Assembly (NCBI GenBank): GCA_903927605.1
Contig: CAIYNT010000292.1
Location: forward strand, 1 to 35,158
DNA length: 35,158 nucleotides
Source of the DNA: an uncultured Holophagaceae bacterium
GTDB lineage: Bacteria > Acidobacteriota > Holophagae > Holophagales > Holophagaceae
Direction: 5' to 3'
Shown: positions 24,119 to 32,783 of the stretch, in pieces
How the letters are laid out: every line of letters begins with the position of its first letter
Numbering within the stretch: the first letter of the stretch is position 1
Notes under the pieces: model-generated
Told to the model about the DNA's origin: nothing
What the model saw: only the letters and a program-made list of their open reading frames with translations
Database searches by the model: none
Program-made: the position numbers and the translations under genes

Positions 24119-25774
24119 ATGTACCAGAAGGATTTCCTGGAGCAGGTGCGCACGCAGCTGGCGGTGAAGGAAGATCCCGCCAAGTTGCGGGAGCGGAGCT
24201 TCGAGACCAGTTCGGGTATTCCGTTGAAGAACAGCTACACGCCAGCGGATCTGGCCGACCACGATCCCCTGCGGGATCTGGGGGCGCCGGGCAAGTTCCC
24301 CTTTACCCGTCATGTGCAGCCGTCCGGGTATCGAGGACGCCTCTGGACCATGCGCCAGTACGCGGGCTTCGCCACCGCCGAGGAAAGCAATGCCCGCTAT
24401 CGGTACCTGCTGGAGCAGGGCACCACAGGCCTCTCCGTGGCCTTCGACCTGCCAACCCAGATCGGCATGGATCCGGATCATGCCATGGCCCTGGGCGAGG
24501 TGGGCAAGGTGGGCGTGAGCATCAGCTCCATCCACGATATGCGCGCCCTGTTCAAGGACATCCCCCTGGACAAGGTCAGCACCAGCATGACCATCAACGC
24601 GCCGGCTTCGGTACTGCTGGCCCTGTACCTCGCCGTGGCTGAGGAGCAGGGCGTTCGGTTGGACCAGGTGAGCGGCACCATCCAGAACGATATCCTCAAG
24701 GAATACATGGCCCGGGGGACCTATATCTTCCCGCCGCGCCAGAGCCTCCGTCTCATCACGGACATCTTCGCCTTTTGTGCCGACCAGGTGCCGAACTGGA
24801 ACACCATCTCCATCTCGGGCTACCACATCCGCGAAGCGGGTTGCACCGCGGCCCAGGAAATCGCCTTCACCCTGGGCGATGGCATCGCTTACGTCCAGGC
24901 GGCCCTGGACGCGGGGCTGAAGCTTGAGGCTTTCGCGCCGCGGCTCAGCTTCTTCTTCAACGCGCACAACCAGTTCTTTGAGGAGGTTGCCAAGTTCCGC
25001 GCCGCCCGCCGCCTCTGGGCCCGGATCATGAAGGAACGTTTCAAGACGGATGATGCGAAAAGCCAGATGTTGCGTTTCCACACGCAGACCGCCGGCAGCA
25101 CACTGACGGCCCAGCAGCCGGACAACAACATTGTGCGTACCGCGGTCCAGGCCATGGCCGCCGTATGCGGCGGCACCCAGAGTCTCCACACCAACAGCCG
25201 GGACGAGGCCCTAGCCCTGCCGACCGAAGTGAGCGCCCGCATCGCCCTGCGCACTCAGCAGATCCTGGCCTTTGAATCCCGCGTGGCAGACGTGGTGGAT
25301 CCCTTCGCTGGCAGTTACCTCATCGAGTCACTTACGGACGAATTGGAGGCCCGCGCCGTCGCGCTGCTGGCCAAGGTGGATGACTTGGGCGGCATGGTGG
25401 GCGCCATCGAGAAGGGCTTCCCCCAGCGCGAAATCCAGAACGCCGCCTACGCCTACCAGAAGGCGGTGGAGAAGGGGGAACAGGTGGTAGTGGGCGTGAA
25501 CAAGTTCACCGTGACGGGCGAACTCAAGCCGGATCTGCTGCGGGTGGACGAGGCCCTCGGTGCCCAGCGCCGCGCCCAGATCGCCGCGATCAGGGCGGGC
25601 CGGGACCAGGGGAGCGTAGACAGTCGCCTGGCTTCCCTGCGTGCCGCTGCGTCGGGAACCGAGAACCTGATGCCATATATCCTGAACGCGGTCAAAGCCG
25701 AGGCCACCGTGGGGGAGATCTGCGATGCCCTGCGTACGGTGTTCGGTGAGTACCAGGAGCAACTGGTGTTCTGA
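24119..25774 (+). CDS. Methylmalonyl-CoA mutase large (catalytic) subunit
   Basis: The product carries the TIM-barrel catalytic domain of the mutase that interconverts methylmalonyl-CoA and succinyl-CoA using adenosylcobalamin. Hallmarks include [24 protein letters not shown] near residue 61, [60 protein letters not shown] and the [23 protein letters not shown] stretch. The 551-residue length and the absence of a DxHxxG cobalamin-binding domain mean it is the separate large-subunit type that needs a small B12-binding subunit; none is encoded in this window. The start ATG at 24119 has GGAGG just upstream; the open frame before it is non-family. Such enzymes serve propionate metabolism. No terminator was seen after the stop. 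The closely related isobutyryl-CoA or ethylmalonyl-CoA mutases cannot be excluded by eye. Confidence 0.93.
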   Translation: MYQKDFLEQVRTQLAVKEDPAKLRERSFETSSGIPLKNSYTPADLADHDPLRDLGAPGKFPFTRHVQPSGYRGRLWTMRQYAGFATAEESNARYRYLLEQGTTGLSVAFDLPTQIGMDPDHAMALGEVGKVGVSISSIHDMRALFKDIPLDKVSTSMTINAPASVLLALYLAVAEEQGVRLDQVSGTIQNDILKEYMARGTYIFPPRQSLRLITDIFAFCADQVPNWNTISISGYHIREAGCTAAQEIAFTLGDGIAYVQAALDAGLKLEAFAPRLSFFFNAHNQFFEEVAKFRAARRLWARIMKERFKTDDAKSQMLRFHTQTAGSTLTAQQPDNNIVRTAVQAMAAVCGGTQSLHTNSRDEALALPTEVSARIALRTQQILAFESRVADVVDPFAGSYLIESLTDELEARAVALLAKVDDLGGMVGAIEKGFPQREIQNAAYAYQKAVEKGEQVVVGVNKFTVTGELKPDLLRVDEALGAQRRAQIAAIRAGRDQGSVDSRLASLRAAASGTENLMPYILNAVKAEATVGEICDALRTVFGEYQEQLVF

Positions 25775-25878
25775 CAAAATTCTTAGATGAGTTGGTATCC
25801 TTGGCCGGTGTGGGTACCCTTATTGCAATACCCTATCTCAACCTGTCCCATGACCCGGGACCCGTTTCTGGAGGCACC

Positions 25879-26136
25879 ATGCGTACTGCCACCCTCATCA
25901 CTGCCGCGGCGCTGCTGCTCGCCATTCCGGCTCAAGCCAAGTTGCCCTTCGTCAAGAAGGCACAGGAACTCGGGTTCAAGGAAATCACGAGTTGCAAGGC
26001 CTGCCATGTTGATGCCATGCCCAAGAAGGATGCCCATGCCCCCAACGAGCGTGGCGCTTTCCTCATCAAGATGAAGGCCGACAAGAAGGCCGCCGAGGTG
26101 GATCTGAACTGGCTGAAGGAATACAAGGGCAAGTGA
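25879..26136 (+). CDS. Small exported monoheme c-type cytochrome
   Basis: This is an 85-residue protein with a signal peptide (MRTATLITAAALLLAIPAQA) followed by one heme-attachment motif, CKACH, in FKEITSCKACHVDAMP. The mature protein is small and Lys-rich. The start at 25879 is chosen because GGAGG precedes it at the right distance and the signal peptide begins there; an upstream in-frame extension is poor. It is followed by a 20-bp stem terminator and lies ahead of the 11-heme cytochrome genes. It is probably a soluble periplasmic electron carrier, possibly acting with those cytochromes, although the terminator separates their transcription. The distal heme ligand (His or Met) cannot be assigned with certainty: the mature part has one further His (in DAHAP) and two Met. 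Confidence 0.85.
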   Translation: MRTATLITAAALLLAIPAQAKLPFVKKAQELGFKEITSCKACHVDAMPKKDAHAPNERGAFLIKMKADKKAAEVDLNWLKEYKGK

Positions 26137-26148
26137 AGCCTTGACTCG

Positions 26149-26190
26149 ATACAAAAGCGCCGAGTGGATCTCCACTCGGCGCTTTTGTAT
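26149..26190 (+). terminator. Strong, symmetrical hairpin terminator after the monoheme cytochrome gene
   Basis: A perfect 20-bp inverted repeat (26149-26168 against 26171-26190; core aaaagcgccgagtgg) sits 12 bases after the stop codon. Its outer arms are A-rich on the left and T-rich on the right, so it could terminate transcription in either direction. Confidence 0.88.
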
Positions 26191-26493
26191 ACTTTCATCC
26201 TTCTGGAACGTCTTAGGGTCCGCTGTCCCCAGAGATCCTGGGATCTGAGAGGGCATGGGATCTCCAGTCTTCTTAAGAAAATGAGTCCTTGGATCAAATG
26301 CGTCAAAGAATCCGTGGAAACACCTGTGAAATCAATGGGCAGTCAGACCGTAAGCGGGGATCTCATTAGTATTAATAAGTATAAAGGAATACAATTATTT
26401 ATAGATAACAAACAATTGTCGTGATCCAGGTCACCAGCGGGTCCCACCTTCCCCGGATTCCGGGCTAAGGTTTAAAGGACTCATGAGGTAGTT
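26191..26493 (+). promoter_or_regulatory. AT-rich promoter region of the 11-heme cytochrome operon
   Basis: These 303 bases hold no gene. A strongly AT-rich stretch (about 26366-26420, including attaataag, tataaagg and tttatagataac) stands out from the GC-rich surroundings and offers several -10-like boxes (TATAAA near 26382). Downstream lie the GTGA-N6-TCAC palindrome at 26421-26434 and a 13-bp palindrome cccggattccggg-type (CCCGGA-T-TCCGGG, 26452-26464). The ribosome-binding site GAGGT precedes the ATG at 26494. The exact promoter cannot be fixed by eye. Confidence 0.5.
26421..26434. promoter_or_regulatory. CRP/FNR-family-type palindromic operator, site 1
   Basis: GTGATCCAGGTCAC is a perfect GTGA-N6-TCAC palindrome of the kind bound by CRP/FNR-superfamily regulators (E. 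coli CRP: TGTGA-N6-TCACA). Its centre lies about 66 bases before the start codon of the first 11-heme cytochrome gene. A second copy with the same half-sites lies at 30618-30631. Confidence 0.5.
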
Positions 26494-28368
26494 ATGCGTT
26501 TGTTGTTGGCTGGATTGCTTTCCATTGCGCTCGCTGCAGCACCGCCGGGTCCGAAGGACTGCACCTCATGCCACGAGGTGGATCTGGTCATGTTCGAAGC
26601 GTCCAAGCATGCGAGCATGGGCTGCACGGGCTGTCACAGCAGCATCACTAAGCTGCCCCATAGCGGCAAGCCCGCGCCCGTGGATTGCGCCATCTGCCAT
26701 GACGACGAGGTCAAGGCCTACTCGAAGAGCGTCCATGGCACCGCGATGCATAACGGCATGGCTGATGCGGCGACCTGCCGTTCCTGCCACGGGCCCGAGC
26801 ACCAGATCCTGGGCAGCGACAATCCCGCGTCCAGGACCAACAAAAAGAACCTGCCCGACACCTGCGCCACCTGCCATTCCGATCCGAAGTTTCTCGCCAA
26901 GCACCAGATTCCCTTCGCCAAGCCGGTGGAGGCCTATCGCCTGAGCGTGCATGGTCGCGAAGTGGCCAAGGGGAACACCAGTGCGGCCTCCTGCTCCAAC
27001 TGCCATGGCAGCCATGACATCCTGCCTTCCTCGGATCCCAAGGCCAAGGTGAACCGCGCGAATGTGGCCGCGACCTGTGGTACCTGCCACAGCGACATCC
27101 AGGCCATCTATGCGGACAGTGTGCATGGCCTTGCGGTGAAGCGTGGGTCCAAGGACTCACCCACCTGCACGGGCTGCCATGGCGAGCACAACATCCTCGC
27201 ACCCAACGAAGCCGGTTCCCTGGTCAATGCAACGCGCGTCTCCACGGTCACCTGTGGTCGCTGCCACGGTGATGAACGCCTCAATTCCCGCTACAGCTTC
27301 GGCGACAAGGTGACTGCCTATCAAGATAGCTTCCATGGTCTCGCCATCCGCGGCGGCCAGAAAACCGCCGCCAACTGCGCCTCCTGCCATGGGGTGCACA
27401 ACATCCTGCCCTCCGCTGACGTCCGTTCCACCATCAATCCCGCCAATCTGAAGCACACCTGCGGCCAGTGCCATCCGGGCGCGGGAGACAAGATTGCCAA
27501 GGGAAAGGTGCATGTGCGCATGGCTGGCGGCATCGAGCACATCTCGGTGAAGTGGATCCGCCTGACCTACTACCTGCTCATCCCGATGACCATCGGCTTC
27601 ATGCTCTTCCACAATGGACTCGACTGGCTGGCCAAGCTCCGGCGGGGTCCCCACCATGGCTCTTCGCATGAAGGATTCCCCCGCATGAACCGGGCTTTCC
27701 GCCTGACCCATGCCATGGTGATGGTGAGCTTCATCACCCTCGTTGGGACGGGCTTCGCCCTGAAGTTCCCGGACGCCGGGTGGGTGAAACTCTTCCAGTC
27801 CCTGGACCCCTCATCCAGCATTCGCGGTCTGATGCACCGTATTGCAGCGGTGGTGATGATTTCCGCCACTGTTCTGCACTTCATCCACCTGGCCTGGTCG
27901 CGCCGGGACCGGGTCATCCTGATTGAGCTGTTGCCCTCCTGGCAGGACGCCAAGGACATCTACAACATGCTCCGGTTCAACCTCGGGTTGAGCAGCGAAC
28001 GCCCGACCTTCGGCATGTTCGGCTATGCCGAGAAAATGGAGTACTGGGCCTTCATGTGGGGCACCGTGGTGATGGCTGTGACCGGCATTCTGCTCTGGGC
28101 CCAGAACCTGAGTCTCCGCTATTTCCCGACCTGGGTCATGGACGCCGCCACGGCAGCTCATTGGTACGAAGCCATCCTTGCCACGCTTTCCATTCTCGTG
28201 TGGCACTGGTATCTGGTGATCTTCGATCCCGATGTCTATCCCATGGATTTGGCGTGGCTCACGGGGAAGGCCCCTGCCGACCACATCCGGGCGACCCGGC
28301 CGGGGTACTACCTGAAGACCATAGAGCAGCAGAAGAAAGGCCAGGAGTCCCACTCGGACCACGTTTGA
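26494..28368 (+). CDS. 11-heme cytochrome c fused to b-type membrane domain (CbcL-like layout)
   Basis: This is a 624-residue protein. A signal peptide (MRLLLAGLLSIALAAA) is followed by a periplasmic domain of about 320 residues with eleven CxxCH heme motifs (in order CTSCH, CTGCH, CAICH, CRSCH, CATCH, CSNCH, CGTCH, CTGCH, CGRCH, CASCH, CGQCH). The C-terminal third has about five membrane helices, including YYLLIPMTIGFMLF, LTHAMVMVSFITLVGTGFAL, MHRIAAVVMISATVLHFIHLAW and HWYEAILATLSILVWHWYLVIF, with paired histidines suited to b-type hemes as in hydrogenase or formate-dehydrogenase cytochrome b. The layout resembles Geobacter CbcL, an inner-membrane quinol oxidase for metal respiration with a 9-heme domain. 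It probably moves electrons from the quinone pool to periplasmic cytochromes. It shares an operon with the paralogue 37 nt downstream. Confidence 0.9.
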   Translation: MRLLLAGLLSIALAAAPPGPKDCTSCHEVDLVMFEASKHASMGCTGCHSSITKLPHSGKPAPVDCAICHDDEVKAYSKSVHGTAMHNGMADAATCRSCHGPEHQILGSDNPASRTNKKNLPDTCATCHSDPKFLAKHQIPFAKPVEAYRLSVHGREVAKGNTSAASCSNCHGSHDILPSSDPKAKVNRANVAATCGTCHSDIQAIYADSVHGLAVKRGSKDSPTCTGCHGEHNILAPNEAGSLVNATRVSTVTCGRCHGDERLNSRYSFGDKVTAYQDSFHGLAIRGGQKTAANCASCHGVHNILPSADVRSTINPANLKHTCGQCHPGAGDKIAKGKVHVRMAGGIEHISVKWIRLTYYLLIPMTIGFMLFHNGLDWLAKLRRGPHHGSSHEGFPRMNRAFRLTHAMVMVSFITLVGTGFALKFPDAGWVKLFQSLDPSSSIRGLMHRIAAVVMISATVLHFIHLAWSRRDRVILIELLPSWQDAKDIYNMLRFNLGLSSERPTFGMFGYAEKMEYWAFMWGTVVMAVTGILLWAQNLSLRYFPTWVMDAATAAHWYEAILATLSILVWHWYLVIFDPDVYPMDLAWLTGKAPADHIRATRPGYYLKTIEQQKKGQESHSDHV

Positions 28369-28405
28369 CCCTTAGGCTTGACGACCTTCACCTACAGGAA
28401 TACCC

Positions 28406-30571
28406 ATGAATCGAATCACATCCTTAACTCTGGATGGCACCCGCCGCCGAGGCAATCTCCTGCTTGCGCTGCTCGCGGGCCTTCTGCTGGCGGCAGTTCC
28501 TGTTAATGCCGCGCCCGCCAAAGAAAAGGCCAAGGAGAGTTGCCTCGACTGCCATGGCGACAAGGACATGGTCAAGGATGGACCGAACGGAACCACCGTC
28601 TCACTCTTCGTAGAGGCCGACCGTTTCAGCAAGGCCGTGCACGCCTCGCTCTCATGCAAGAGCTGCCATGCCACCATCCATAAGGACCACCCGGGTGATG
28701 GCAACCCAGTGCCCAAGGTGGACTGCGGAAGCTGCCACACCGAAGAGTCCAAGCTCTATCAGGGCAGCATCCACGGCATGAGCAGGGCCATGGGCTCTTC
28801 CGCCGCTGCCAACTGCGTCGATTGCCACGGGAACCACTACATCAGCCACGTTTCCCAGACCGACTCGCCGGTCTATAAGATGAACCTTCCACAGACGTGC
28901 TCGAAATGCCATGCCAACAAGAACGTGACCGACGAATACAAGATGAAGTATCCGTCCGTGGCCTCCCAATATCAGGAGAGCATCCACGGGCAGGCACTGC
29001 TCAAGAAGGGGCTCATCGTGGCGCCCAGCTGCAACGACTGCCATGGTGTCCATGACATCAAGCGCAGTGTGGACCGCAGCTCGCCTATCAACCATGCCAA
29101 TGTCGCCAAGACCTGCGGCAAGTGCCATGTCACTGTGGAAGCGATCTACAACAAGAGCATCCACGGCCAGCTCCTGGCCAAGGGGGATTCCCGCGGTCCA
29201 GTCTGCATCCAGTGTCACACGGCCCATACAATCGAAAAGCCCACCGCGGGGCACTTCAAGTTGCAGGCTGATCAGACCTGCGGGAAATGCCACGCGGATC
29301 GTCTGGAGCACTACCGGGACACCTACCATGGCAAGGCGATGGCCCTCGGGAAGGCCAACAACGCGCCGGATGTGGCAGCCTGCTTCGACTGCCACGGCCA
29401 CCATGACGTGCTGCCCGTCTCGGATCCCAATTCAAGGTTATCCCCGGGCCATATCGTCCAGACCTGCCAGCAGTGCCACCCCAAGGCCAATGCCAGCTTC
29501 GCAAAGTACGCGCCCCATGCAGACCCCGAGGACCGCGCGAAGTATCCGCAGCTCTACTACGTCTTCATGGGGATGACAGCGATCCTGGTCGGCACCTTCC
29601 TGGTTTTCGGATTGCACACCCTGTTCTGGCTCTTCCGTTCGATCTGGCTCTATCGCCATGATTCCAGGCAGTTCCGCGAAGCGAAGATCAAGATCGCCAA
29701 GGATGACGAGCAGTTCACTCGTTTCCAGCCCTTCGAGCGCTTCCTTCACCTATTGGTGGTCTCAAGTTTCCTGCTCCTCGTGCTCACGGGCATGCCTCTG
29801 AAGTTCTACTACACGGACTGGGCGAAAGCCGTGTTCGCGTTCCTGGGCGGGCCTCAGACCGCCCGTACCCTCCACCACTTCGGGGCCGTCATCACGTTCC
29901 TGTACTTCACGCTTCACGTTGGCGACACGCTCATCCATTTCTGGAAGAACCGCAAATATCTGCGCGATCCTGAGACCGGGAAGCTGAAGTTTGCACGGCT
30001 GTTGAAGGCCATGAGCCATCCGGATTCCATGATCCCCACAAAGCAGGATCTGAAGGACTTCGTTGACCATAACAAGTGGTTCTTCGGCCAGGGCCCCAAG
30101 CCGCAGTTCGATCGGTGGACCTACTTCGAGAAGTTCGACTATCTCGCGGTGTTCTGGGGCATCTTTGCCATCGGTGTCTCGGGCCTGATCATGTGGTTCC
30201 CTGAATTTTTCAGCCGGTTCATGCCCGGCTGGATGATCAACGTGTCACTCATCATCCACTCAGACGAGGCGCTGCTGGCCGCCGGGTTCATCTTCACGGT
30301 CCACTTCTTCAACACGCATTTCCGGTTGGAGAAGTTCCCCATGGACACGGTGATCTTCTCCGGTCGCATCGCGAAGTCGGAGATGCTACATGAGCGCAAG
30401 CGCTGGTATGACCGTTTGGTGTCCGAAGGACGGCTCGATAGCTTCCGGGTCAAGGACGAATGGGATGCCTGGAAGGGTATCGCCAAGACCTTCGGGTACT
30501 TCTTCTTCACCCTCGGCGTCGTTCTACTCCTTCTCATCATCTATGCCATGATGTCGCGCCTCGCCCATTGA
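28406..30571 (+). CDS. Second 11-heme cytochrome c/b fusion, paralogue of the preceding gene
   Basis: This is a 721-residue protein. A signal peptide (hydrophobic core LLLALLAGLLLAAVPVNA) is followed by eleven CxxCH motifs (CLDCH, CKSCH, CGSCH, CVDCH, CSKCH, CNDCH, CGKCH, CIQCH, CGKCH, CFDCH, CQQCH). The membrane part is longer than in the upstream paralogue. It has about six helices, among them FMGMTAILVGTFLVFGLHTLFWLF, LHLLVVSSFLLLVLTGMPLKF, HHFGAVITFLYFTLHVGDTLIHF, a DEALLAAGFIFTVHFFNTHF helix and a final GYFFFTLGVVLLLLIIYAMM. Conserved His in these helices fit b-heme ligation. Two soluble inserts (about 60 residues near DPETGKLKFARLLKAM and a C-terminal RKRWYDRLVSEGR loop) are absent from the first protein. 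The two are tandem duplicates that kept the same heme count but diverged in the membrane part, suggesting different quinone or partner preferences. Confidence 0.9.
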   Translation: MNRITSLTLDGTRRRGNLLLALLAGLLLAAVPVNAAPAKEKAKESCLDCHGDKDMVKDGPNGTTVSLFVEADRFSKAVHASLSCKSCHATIHKDHPGDGNPVPKVDCGSCHTEESKLYQGSIHGMSRAMGSSAAANCVDCHGNHYISHVSQTDSPVYKMNLPQTCSKCHANKNVTDEYKMKYPSVASQYQESIHGQALLKKGLIVAPSCNDCHGVHDIKRSVDRSSPINHANVAKTCGKCHVTVEAIYNKSIHGQLLAKGDSRGPVCIQCHTAHTIEKPTAGHFKLQADQTCGKCHADRLEHYRDTYHGKAMALGKANNAPDVAACFDCHGHHDVLPVSDPNSRLSPGHIVQTCQQCHPKANASFAKYAPHADPEDRAKYPQLYYVFMGMTAILVGTFLVFGLHTLFWLFRSIWLYRHDSRQFREAKIKIAKDDEQFTRFQPFERFLHLLVVSSFLLLVLTGMPLKFYYTDWAKAVFAFLGGPQTARTLHHFGAVITFLYFTLHVGDTLIHFWKNRKYLRDPETGKLKFARLLKAMSHPDSMIPTKQDLKDFVDHNKWFFGQGPKPQFDRWTYFEKFDYLAVFWGIFAIGVSGLIMWFPEFFSRFMPGWMINVSLIIHSDEALLAAGFIFTVHFFNTHFRLEKFPMDTVIFSGRIAKSEMLHERKRWYDRLVSEGRLDSFRVKDEWDAWKGIAKTFGYFFFTLGVVLLLLIIYAMMSRLAH

Positions 30572-30617
30572 GGGTGGGTGCCACCATCAACCTTCCATGT
30601 GATGAAATCTACTTCCT

Positions 30618-30631
30618 GTGATGGCGGTCAC
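30618..30631. promoter_or_regulatory. CRP/FNR-family-type palindromic operator, site 2
   Basis: GTGATGGCGGTCAC (extended TGTGA-TGGCGG-TCACT) matches nine of ten conserved bases of the E. coli CRP site. It lies in the 163-bp gap after the second 11-heme gene, its centre about 110 bases before the diheme cytochrome start. It shares both half-sites with site 1 at 26421-26434. Confidence 0.5.
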
Positions 30632-30734
30632 TGACGCCGGTGCCAACAACCGACAGACTCCACCCACGGAACAACCCTTGCAGACCACCCTCGACTCGAC
30701 CCCTTGTCCGAGTCCCACCCCAAAAGGAGCTTTC

Positions 30735-30977
30735 ATGCGCCGCATCACCCTGCTCACCGCCGCCCTTCTCCTGGCCGTGGCGCCCATCGCCAGTGCCAAG
30801 CCCACCACCGTGAAGGGTGCCAAGTGCACCGTTTGCCACGAAGGCGCGCCCAAGGACAAGAAGTTCATTCCCGCTGCCGCCAAGATGGTTGCGAAGTACA
30901 AGGAAGCCCAGTGCAAGGATTGCCATGGCTACGCCGACGGCAAGCTGACCAACATCAAGCCGGCCGCCAAGAAGTAG
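30735..30977 (+). CDS. Small exported diheme c-type cytochrome
   Basis: This is an 80-residue protein with a signal peptide (MRRITLLTAALLLAVAPIASA) and two heme motifs, CTVCH and CKDCH, in a Lys-rich mature part of about 60 residues. The ATG at 30735 is chosen because AAAGGAG precedes it and the signal peptide starts there; the frame upstream is open but not protein-like. Like the monoheme protein at 25879 it should be a soluble periplasmic carrier, and it could accept electrons from the 11-heme fusion proteins encoded just upstream. A separate operator-like palindrome (30618-30631) in the 163-bp gap suggests it can be transcribed from its own promoter. A terminator follows directly. Confidence 0.87.
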   Translation: MRRITLLTAALLLAVAPIASAKPTTVKGAKCTVCHEGAPKDKKFIPAAAKMVAKYKEAQCKDCHGYADGKLTNIKPAAKK

Positions 30978-30994
30978 TTTTCTTCAGGCCATTG

Positions 30995-31028
30995 AAAAAG
31001 CGGCGCCGATTCCGGCGTCGCTTTTGTT
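30995..31028 (+). terminator. Rho-independent terminator of the cytochrome cluster
   Basis: A stem AAAAGCGGCGCCG / CGGCGTCGCTTTT (one G-T type mismatch) with a short ATTC-type loop is followed by a T-rich end. It starts about 17 bases after the diheme gene and directly precedes the convergent phosphoglucomutase stop, so it may serve both strands. Confidence 0.8.
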
Positions 31029-31039
31029 TGCGTAACCGC

Positions 31040-32740
31040 CTATAAGCCGAGCAGTGTGCGGGCCTCCGCCTCCATGCGATCCAGCATGGCGGAGTCGGTC
31101 CGGCTCTGGAGGTAGACCTTCAACTTGGGTTCAGTGCCGCTGGGCCGGAAGGCGGCAAACGCGCCGCTCTCCAAGCGGAACTTCAGGACGTTGCTTCGGA
31201 GGATGGGCAGAGCCACTGTTTTGTTGTCCGGCCGATCGAGGATGGTCTCGCTCCGCCCCTCACCATGCCAGAGGCCGGTCTGGAAATCCTCCCAACTCAC
31301 GACCTTCTCACCACCGAGGGAAGCCAGACCCGCCGTGCGGATGCGCTCCATGGCCTCGGCGAACCGCTTGGCACCGCCGGGTTTTGGATCCTCCAGGTTC
31401 ACCAGGCGGTTGTGGAAGGTTCCCACGCGGGCCATCAGCGCGTCCACGGCCTCGAAGAGGGTCTGACCCAGGGCTTTGTGGTGGCCGGCCATTTCGGCGA
31501 CGACCGGGGCTGCGGTGACGCCATCCTTGTCGCGCAGGCTGGGGGGGATGAGCATGCCGTAGCTTTCCTCGGCGCTAAAGGCATAGGCCTCGCCCAGCGC
31601 TTCGAGCCGGTCCATGCACACCGCGATGTTCTTGAAGCCAGTGAGTGTCCATACGACAGGCAATCCATGGCGACGCGCCACCTCTGCCATGAAATCGGAG
31701 GTGACCACGGTGCTCACCACTGCGCCCTGGCAGCCCTTCTGGGTACAGAGGTAATCGAGAGTGAGTCCGGCGATATCGTTGCCGGACATGAGCTCCCAGG
31801 CGCCGTTGCGTTTGGCCACCACCCCGATGCGATCTGCATCAGGATCATTGGAAAGGATGACTTCGGCACCCATGGCTTCCGCCTCGCGGATGGGCGCCGC
31901 GTAGGCCGCGAGCTCTTCCGGGTTGGGCCGGGGAGCCGTGGGGAAGGTCCCGTCCTGGATGCCCTGGCTGGGGCTGATGGACAGCGGCAGGCCTGCACGC
32001 TTGAACAGCTCTGGAACGAAGGCGATGCCCGTGCCATGGAAGGGCGTGTAGAGGACACGGGAGGGCGTGAAGGGCTGGGGGTGCTGGAGCAGGCCTTCGC
32101 CGAGGGCCAGGTAGGCGTTTTCCACGTCCACGGGGATGGGACTGATGCGACCCTCGGGCGCGACAGGCGGCTCGGGCACCACGGGGAGGCTGGCCATGTG
32201 GGCTTCGACCTCCACATCCCAGGGCTCCACCACCTGGCCGCCGAGGTCGTTGTAGGCCTTGAAGCCGTTGTATTCCTTCGGATTGTGGCTTGCGGTAATG
32301 ATCACGCCGCAGGCGGAGCCCAGGGCCTTCATGGCGAAGCAGAGAAAGGGCGTGGGCAGGGGGCGCGTGCCGAGGAACACCTGGTAGCCCGCAGCGGCCA
32401 GCACGGCGGCGCTTTCTGCGGCGAAGACATCGGATTTGATGCGGGTGTCGTAACCCACGACCGCGATCTTCTTCCCGGGTGCGTGGCGCTGCGCAACCGC
32501 GGCCAGGGCCATGGTTGTCCGGCGCACGTTCGGCTGGTTCATGCGCCGCAGCCCGGCGGCCATGAAGCCGCGGAGCCCTCCTGTCCCGAAGGCCAGGGGC
32601 TCGAAGAACCGATCCTCAACCTCAGCTATCGCTGCGGCGTCACCACCTTCGGCCGCCTTCACCAGGGGCTCCAACTCCGCCCGGAGTTCAGCCTCCAGGT
32701 GGGGGAAGGACAGATACTGTTTCGCGGCGCTCAGGGACAT
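31040..32740 (-). CDS. Phosphoglucomutase/phosphopentomutase-type phosphohexomutase
   Basis: This 566-residue member of the alpha-D-phosphohexomutase superfamily probably interconverts glucose 1-phosphate and glucose 6-phosphate (PgcA/PGM2-type, which can also act on pentose phosphates) in the cytoplasm. The four signature loops are present: the active serine in ITASHNPKEYNG, the metal site SNDPDADRIG, the sugar-binding loop SAEESYGML and the phosphate-binding loop RPSGTEPKLKVYL. An N-terminal FGTGGLRG motif (about residue 51) fits the PgcA/PGM2 subgroup, whose usual length of about 570-600 residues is matched. The gene appears monocistronic, ending beside the convergent terminator at 30995-31028. 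Which sugar is the main substrate cannot be told by eye. Confidence 0.92.
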   Translation of the reverse strand: MSLSAAKQYLSFPHLEAELRAELEPLVKAAEGGDAAAIAEVEDRFFEPLAFGTGGLRGFMAAGLRRMNQPNVRRTTMALAAVAQRHAPGKKIAVVGYDTRIKSDVFAAESAAVLAAAGYQVFLGTRPLPTPFLCFAMKALGSACGVIITASHNPKEYNGFKAYNDLGGQVVEPWDVEVEAHMASLPVVPEPPVAPEGRISPIPVDVENAYLALGEGLLQHPQPFTPSRVLYTPFHGTGIAFVPELFKRAGLPLSISPSQGIQDGTFPTAPRPNPEELAAYAAPIREAEAMGAEVILSNDPDADRIGVVAKRNGAWELMSGNDIAGLTLDYLCTQKGCQGAVVSTVVTSDFMAEVARRHGLPVVWTLTGFKNIAVCMDRLEALGEAYAFSAEESYGMLIPPSLRDKDGVTAAPVVAEMAGHHKALGQTLFEAVDALMARVGTFHNRLVNLEDPKPGGAKRFAEAMERIRTAGLASLGGEKVVSWEDFQTGLWHGEGRSETILDRPDNKTVALPILRSNVLKFRLESGAFAAFRPSGTEPKLKVYLQSRTDSAMLDRMEAEARTLLGL

Positions 32741-32783
32741 GGGGACCTCGCAGCTTCCATGCTACGCGAAGGTTCGCCCGGCT

